Origin: Paenibacillus agri | GTDB taxonomy: Bacteria > Bacillota > Bacilli > Paenibacillales > Paenibacillaceae | Assembly (NCBI RefSeq): GCF_013359945.1 | Contig: NZ_JABWCS010000218.1 | Span: 248,001-312,000, forward strand | Length of the DNA: 64,000 nucleotides | Direction of reading: 5' to 3' | In this document: piece after piece, positions 60,058 to 64,000 of the stretch | Position numbering within the stretch: position 1 is the first letter of the stretch | Layout of the letters: every line of letters starts with the position of its first letter | Translations under genes and position numbers: made by a program | The notes under the pieces: generated by a model | Seen by the model: only the letters and a program-made list of their open reading frames with translations | What the model was told of the DNA's origin: nothing | Databases searched by the model: none

Positions 60058-60882
60058 CTACATATTTGGAATAAAGCCCAGTACCAGCTTCAAGAAGCTC
60101 TCGCGTACGCGCTCAGCTGTCTCCATAACTTCACCATGATCAAGTGGCTGATCGAGAATTCCGGCCGCCATATTCGTGATACAGGAAATACCCAGCACTT
60201 CAATACCTGCATGACGGGCAACAATCGTCTCAGATACAGTGGACATACCCACGGCATCAGCACCAAGTGTGCGCAGCATTCTGATCTCTGCTGGCGTCTC
60301 ATAGCAAGGTCCGAGAACTCCGGCATATACGCCTTCCTTGAACTCGAAGTTCTGTGCTGCAGCCGCTTCTTTGGCTACCTTGATGAGGCGTGGGCTATAT
60401 GCGGTTGACATATCCGGGAAGCGTACGCCAAGTGCTGAGTCGTTCGGCCCGATCAGCGGGTTGCGTCCAGTGAGGTTCAGGTGGTCGGTGAGCAGCATCA
60501 GATCGCCTGGCGCGTATTCCGTATTCACTCCGCCCGCAGCATTAGTCACCAGCAAGCTGGTTACACCAAGCTCCTTCATCACACGTACCGGGAATGCTGT
60601 TGTTTCCGGTCCATACCCTTCGTACATGTGGAAGCGACCCTTCATCATTACTACACGGCGGCCCTCGATCGTACCGATCAGCAGCTCTCCCTCATGTCCT
60701 TCTACTGTGGACACCGGGAAATGTGGAATTTCATGATACGGAATCGAGATCCCGTCTTTGATCAGGTCAGCCAGTACGCCAAGACCCGAACCGAGAATCA
60801 AACCGATTTCTGGTGCTACCGTGCTTTTTTCCTTAATGTAAATTGCGGCTTCTTGAATCTGATTTTGGCTAACTACGGTCAT
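60058..60882 (-). CDS. pnp: Purine-nucleoside phosphorylase
   Basis: A 274-residue trimeric-type purine nucleoside phosphorylase, close in length to B. subtilis PupG. GLILGSGLG holds the phosphate-binding Ser, FPVSTVEGHEGELLIG the next block, MKGRFHMYEGY and VTNAAGGVNTEYAPGD the purine/ribose site, and EIRMLRTLGADAVGMSTVSE the C-terminal part. The start at the second ATG (MTVVSQNQ) is 8 nt after GGGGG; the first ATG is too close. Lies 47 bp after deoB, so ribose-1-phosphate made here feeds it. Confidence 0.96.
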   Translation of the reverse strand: MTVVSQNQIQEAAIYIKEKSTVAPEIGLILGSGLGVLADLIKDGISIPYHEIPHFPVSTVEGHEGELLIGTIEGRRVVMMKGRFHMYEGYGPETTAFPVRVMKELGVTSLLVTNAAGGVNTEYAPGDLMLLTDHLNLTGRNPLIGPNDSALGVRFPDMSTAYSPRLIKVAKEAAAAQNFEFKEGVYAGVLGPCYETPAEIRMLRTLGADAVGMSTVSETIVARHAGIEVLGISCITNMAAGILDQPLDHGEVMETAERVRESFLKLVLGFIPNM

Positions 60883-60929
60883 TGTCATTTCCCCCTTGAA
60901 GTTGGTAAAGCAGTTGTAATCTTTTGTTT

Positions 60930-62108
60930 CTATTGCAATTCTGCCAGGAAGCTTGTCCCATACTTCGGTGCCTTGGCCCCGAAATTATCGGCAATGGTCG
61001 CCGCAACATCAGAGAAGGTATGGCGAATGCCCAGACTGCCCGGAGCTGTCAGCGCTGGACTGTAAATAAGCAGCGGTACATACTCGCGGGTATGGTCCGT
61101 TCCGGCATGAATCGGATCATTACCGTGGTCGGCCGAAATAATCAGCAGGTCATCCTCGCCCAGTGTAGCAATAATCTCTGGCAATGCTTTGTCGAACACC
61201 TCAAGCGCCCGTCCGTAACCTTCCGGGTCGCGGCGGTGTCCGTACAGGGAGTCGAAATCTACGAGATTGGTGAACAGCAATCCATTGAATGGTTTGCGCA
61301 GCTCTTCGATAGTAACCTCAATCCCATGCTCGTTGCTCTTCGTCGGATAAGAAGCGGTAACCCCTTCTCCTGTGAAAATATCGTTGATCTTGCCTACGGC
61401 GATGACATCCTTGCCAATATCCTCGAGCGCATTCATCACGGTTGGCTCTGGCGGTTTCACCGCATAGTCGTGACGATTCGGCGTACGGACGAAATTCCCT
61501 GGCTCACCCACATATGGGCGGGCAATTACACGACCTACGGAGAACTCGGGAGCCATGGTCAACTCACGGGCGATTTTGCAAGCTGCGTACAGCTCCTCAA
61601 GCGGAATGATATCCTCATGTGCGGCAAGCTGGAACACGCTGTCTGCCGAGGTGTAAACAATCCAGGCCCCTGTCTTCATCTGCTCTTCCCCGTACTCCAC
61701 CAGAATATCAGTACCAGAGGCTGGCTTGTTCCCGATCACCTTGCGCCCAGTTGCCTGCTCGAATTTCTCGATCAGCTCTGCCGGGAAGCCATCTGGATAC
61801 ACATTGAACGGCACCTCAATCTTGAGTCCCATCAGCTCCCAGTGGCCAGTCATGGTGTCCTTGCCCACAGATACCTCTTGCATTTTACCGTAATATCCGG
61901 TCGGTGCCTCTACTGGTGCAAGCGGTGGAAGCGGAGCGATGTTAGCTAACCCAAGCTTCTGCAGATTAGGCAGCTTCAAGCCAGGCACCCGTTCCAAAAT
62001 ATGTCCAAGCGTATGGGAACCAGCATCTCCAAAGCCTGCTGCATCCGGCGCTTCGCCGATCCCTACACTGTCAAGAACTATAAAGCCAATCCGTTTAAAT
62101 GAGGACAT
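60930..62108 (-). CDS. deoB: Phosphopentomutase
   Basis: A 392-residue alkaline-phosphatase-superfamily mutase that interconverts (deoxy)ribose-1-phosphate and -5-phosphate, connecting nucleoside breakdown with the pentose pathway. The metal ligands are in FIVLDSVGIGEAPDA (Asp), GKDTMTGHWELMG with the catalytic Thr, and LIISADHGNDPIHAGTDHTR (Asp/His). AAGGAG is 10 nt ahead of the ATG. First of the deoB-pnp-pdp set, the order B. subtilis drm-pupG also has. Confidence 0.97.
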   Translation of the reverse strand: MSSFKRIGFIVLDSVGIGEAPDAAGFGDAGSHTLGHILERVPGLKLPNLQKLGLANIAPLPPLAPVEAPTGYYGKMQEVSVGKDTMTGHWELMGLKIEVPFNVYPDGFPAELIEKFEQATGRKVIGNKPASGTDILVEYGEEQMKTGAWIVYTSADSVFQLAAHEDIIPLEELYAACKIARELTMAPEFSVGRVIARPYVGEPGNFVRTPNRHDYAVKPPEPTVMNALEDIGKDVIAVGKINDIFTGEGVTASYPTKSNEHGIEVTIEELRKPFNGLLFTNLVDFDSLYGHRRDPEGYGRALEVFDKALPEIIATLGEDDLLIISADHGNDPIHAGTDHTREYVPLLIYSPALTAPGSLGIRHTFSDVAATIADNFGAKAPKYGTSFLAELQ

Positions 62109-62211
62109 GACCGTCTCACTCCTTCGTTATCTGACTGATTTGATTGCTCTATCCAACAGGAAGAAACGGTTGTACCGCCACTATAAGGACTGTATCCGTT
62201 CTTCGTGAAAA

Positions 62212-62247
62212 GAGGGCCGCCGGCTCTTCCCGGAAGGCCTATCTTTT
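62212..62247 (-). terminator. Possible terminator between xerD and deoB
   Basis: GGCC..CCGG / CCGG..GGCC stem followed by CTCTTTT on the minus strand, ~25 bp past the xerD stop. The stem has a bulge, so this is a moderate call. Confidence 0.5.
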
Positions 62248-62271
62248 CAGTATGATTCCATCATACCCATA

Positions 62272-63195
62272 TTACTCATAAAAAGCATCTTTGGCCTCTT
62301 GCCCCAATGCTCTTGGATGATGCTGCTCATAGACTTCCTTCATATTCTTGCGGGCTATGCCGCTATAAATTTGAGTCGTCGAAATATCTGCATGTCCAAG
62401 CATCTGCTGCACGGAGCGCAGATCCGCACCACCCTCCAGCAGATGGGCTGCGAAGGAATGACGCAGGGTGTGTGGCGTAATGTCTTGCTCAATATGGGCT
62501 TCACGCGCATATTTCTTGATGACCTTCCAGAAACCCTGCCGGGTCAAGCGTCCACCCAAACTGTTCAAGAATAATGCCGGCTCCTCCCGATGATGGCGGA
62601 GCAGCTTGTCCCGCATATCGGCAGTATACACCGCTACTGCCTCCGCAGCGATCACGCCAATAGGGACCACTCGCTCCTTACCGGAGGTTCCTGTGCAGCG
62701 GGCAAATTTCATGCCGGTATGCACATCGCCGACATCCAGAGAGATCAGCTCGGACACACGGATCCCTGTTGCGTAGAGTAACTCCAACATAGCTTTATCA
62801 CGCATTCCCTGAGGGGTACTCTGATCAGGCGCTGCCAGCAGCTTCTCAATCTCCGCCACCGTCAGGATCATCGGCGGCTTCTTATCCGGCTTGATGGATT
62901 CCATCTCCAGCGTCGGGTCCTGAAACATCAATTGTTCCTTCATTAAGTAATGAAAAAAAGCGCGGAGCGACACTGTATTCCGGTTCACTGTCGAGGCAGC
63001 CTTGCCTGCCGCGCCAAGTGAGCCGAGATACAGCATAACCAGCGGCTTTCTGATCTCATCCAGTGATGCTGCGCCCCGCCCTTCCGCAAAATCCAGAAAT
63101 TGCGACACATCCCGCCCGTAGGATTCCAGCGTATTCGCTGACAAACCTTTATCCCTGGACAAATAAAGCATAAAGGGCTGCAAGTGTGACCTCAT
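62272..63195 (-). CDS. xerD: Site-specific tyrosine recombinase XerD
   Basis: A 307-residue recombinase that, with a XerC-type partner (CodV in Bacillus), resolves chromosome dimers at dif. The N-terminal SAM-like domain begins with MLYLSRDKGLSANTLESYGR; the catalytic domain carries Arg in YATGIRVSELI, His-x-x-Arg in ITPHTLRHSFAAHLLEGG, His in MLGHADISTTQ and Tyr in IYSG. I chose MRSHLQPF (AGGAG at 10 nt); an upstream GTG is also in frame. Position between fur/yqzK and deoB matches B. subtilis ripX/xerD. Confidence 0.95.
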   Translation of the reverse strand: MRSHLQPFMLYLSRDKGLSANTLESYGRDVSQFLDFAEGRGAASLDEIRKPLVMLYLGSLGAAGKAASTVNRNTVSLRAFFHYLMKEQLMFQDPTLEMESIKPDKKPPMILTVAEIEKLLAAPDQSTPQGMRDKAMLELLYATGIRVSELISLDVGDVHTGMKFARCTGTSGKERVVPIGVIAAEAVAVYTADMRDKLLRHHREEPALFLNSLGGRLTRQGFWKVIKKYAREAHIEQDITPHTLRHSFAAHLLEGGADLRSVQQMLGHADISTTQIYSGIARKNMKEVYEQHHPRALGQEAKDAFYE

Positions 63196-63361
63196 CTCAT
63201 TCACGCTCCTGTCTAACGCAGCTACGCTTGTGGCAGTCTGCCTCTCCTTGGCATGACTTTCAAATGATTCTACCAGGAAGGACTCAGCCAGATTATGCCC
63301 AAGCTCACCTTAGCTTCATTCGACATGGTTCAACCTATTTCCTGCTTTCATACGGTCGCTC

Positions 63362-63595
63362 TCACTCACCGTACCAGTAATAATAACGCAAGCGCTCCCC
63401 CGCTTTCATTCCTTCACTGCCATAGTAGGCATCATGAAAGGCCCGGACCGCGGTGCCCTCCGGGATATCTTGTTGCTCCATCGGGTTGATCCACTCGCCA
63501 ATGAAGCTCATGACATGATAAAGCAAATAGCTCAGCAGCACAAACATAAGCAGAAAATACATCCGCCGCACCGTTTTGGGCAAAGAAACGATCAC
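63362..63595 (-). CDS. yqzK: YqzK-like (DUF4227) small membrane protein
   Basis: A 77-residue protein with one transmembrane helix (YFLLMFVLLSYLLYHVMSFI, residues ~13-32) and a soluble tail ending RLRYYYWYGE. Small proteins of the DUF4227 family are encoded next to fur and xerD in Bacillales (yqzK in B. subtilis), matching this position. GTG start, with GGAGGGGG 7 nt upstream. The function is unknown. Confidence 0.8.
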   Translation of the reverse strand: MIVSLPKTVRRMYFLLMFVLLSYLLYHVMSFIGEWINPMEQQDIPEGTAVRAFHDAYYGSEGMKAGERLRYYYWYGE

Positions 63596-63732
63596 AAATA
63601 TTCCCCCTCCACGCTATTGACAAGCATCAGGCCTTCTCTGACCCATCAAAAACAGGCCCGTCCTTCAACTTATGCGATGGAATGGAACGTTATGTATCTT
63701 ACACCTAATTCAAGAAAACCGGCACATTCATT

Positions 63733-63773
63733 CAAAAAGCTCTCCCCGGCCATCTAGCCGTAGGAGAGCTTTG
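63733..63773 (-). terminator. Intrinsic terminator after fur
   Basis: AAAGCTCTCC / GGAGAGCTTT stem with a GGC/GCC inner pair and a TTTTTG tract on the minus strand, ~30 bp past the fur stop. Confidence 0.9.
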
Positions 63774-63801
63774 TGCGGTAACTCTTCATCTATAATCTTG
63801 C

Positions 63802-64000
63802 TTAGGACGGCTCGCCGTCCGTATTGTTCTTGTCCTTGCAGCGATGACATATCCCATGAAAGTCAAGTCTGTGATCAAGCACCGAGAAGTTGTACTCTTT
63901 CTCCAGGCGCTCTTCTAACGGACCCAACCAATCCTCACGGATCTCGTCCATACTGCCGCATTGCACGCAGATTAGATGGTGATGATGATGCTTCGCCGTA
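63802..64000 (-). CDS. fur: Ferric uptake regulator Fur, C-terminal part (partial)
   Basis: Only the last 65 codons lie in the window; the gene runs off the right edge. The visible part contains KHHHHHLICVQCGS, with the His/Cys metal ligands of Fur, then a dimerisation segment (EYNFSVLDHRLDFHG) and the second CxxC (ICHRC), ending in a short polar tail. Fur-family members that share this tail include PerR and Zur; the position beside yqzK and xerD matches B. subtilis fur. It is likely the repressor acting at the Fur boxes in this window. Confidence 0.92.
   Translation of the reverse strand, partial: TAKHHHHHLICVQCGSMDEIREDWLGPLEERLEKEYNFSVLDHRLDFHGICHRCKDKNNTDGEPS

Noticed and set aside
1..64000. 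tRNA, rRNA, transposase or prophage genes
   Set aside because: None of their hallmark sequences was seen; mobile-looking repeats have no linked recombinase, and xerD is the housekeeping recombinase by context.

Overview
The window is a low-to-mid-GC Bacillales chromosome segment that reads as a Paenibacillus or close relative. Evidence: strong AGGAGG-type ribosome binding sites with occasional GTG/TTG starts, full sporulation loci (spoIIAA-spoIIAB-sigF-dacF and spoVAA-spoVAB-spoVAF), and the backbone order fur / yqzK / xerD / deoB / pnp / pdp / dacF / spoIIA on the right and spoVA / lysA / ppiB / ribD / ribE on the left. That backbone follows the Bacillus subtilis order, but here about 40 kb of accessory DNA sits between spoVAA (near 13 kb) and sigF (near 53 kb).

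Left backbone (1-13 kb): riboflavin genes ribE (partial) and ribD behind an FMN riboswitch; a Fur-boxed siderophore-binding lipoprotein with a Btr-like AraC regulator; mscL; ppiB; lysA; then a sigma-G-type promoter driving spoVAA-spoVAB-spoVAF. The SpoVAF protein carries a roughly 520-residue low-complexity N-terminal extension.

Accessory region (13-53 kb): a second FMN riboswitch ahead of an EamA transporter (candidate flavin importer); a membrane-anchored PstS-like protein; a manganese ABC operon with an MntR-like operator; a cell-wall amidase; an Old Yellow Enzyme with a two-operator promoter and a MarR gene; a four-gene AI-2E / esterase / DinB / VOC operon; an acetyltransferase and a GH88 hydrolase; and an iron-siderophore cluster (2Fe-2S ferredoxin, second AraC-SBP regulator, two more binding lipoproteins, ferredoxin-NADP reductase, ABC exporter, two FecCD permeases, several Fur boxes, no dedicated ATPase). 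Oleate hydratase and a glycerophosphodiester-type ABC operon with two GDPD paralogues, one with altered catalytic residues, follow.

Right backbone (53-64 kb): sigF, spoIIAB, spoIIAA, dacF, a methyltransferase and an acyltransferase, the nucleoside salvage genes pdp-pnp-deoB, xerD, a YqzK-like gene and the 3' end of fur. The Fur boxes in the window are probably read by this Fur protein. Intergenic spaces hold several families of non-coding repeats, the clearest being two inverted copies of a MITE-like element (near 35.1-35.4 and 42.25-42.55 kb) that bracket the reductase / exporter / permease part of the iron cluster. I saw no tRNA, rRNA, CRISPR array, prophage or transposase gene.
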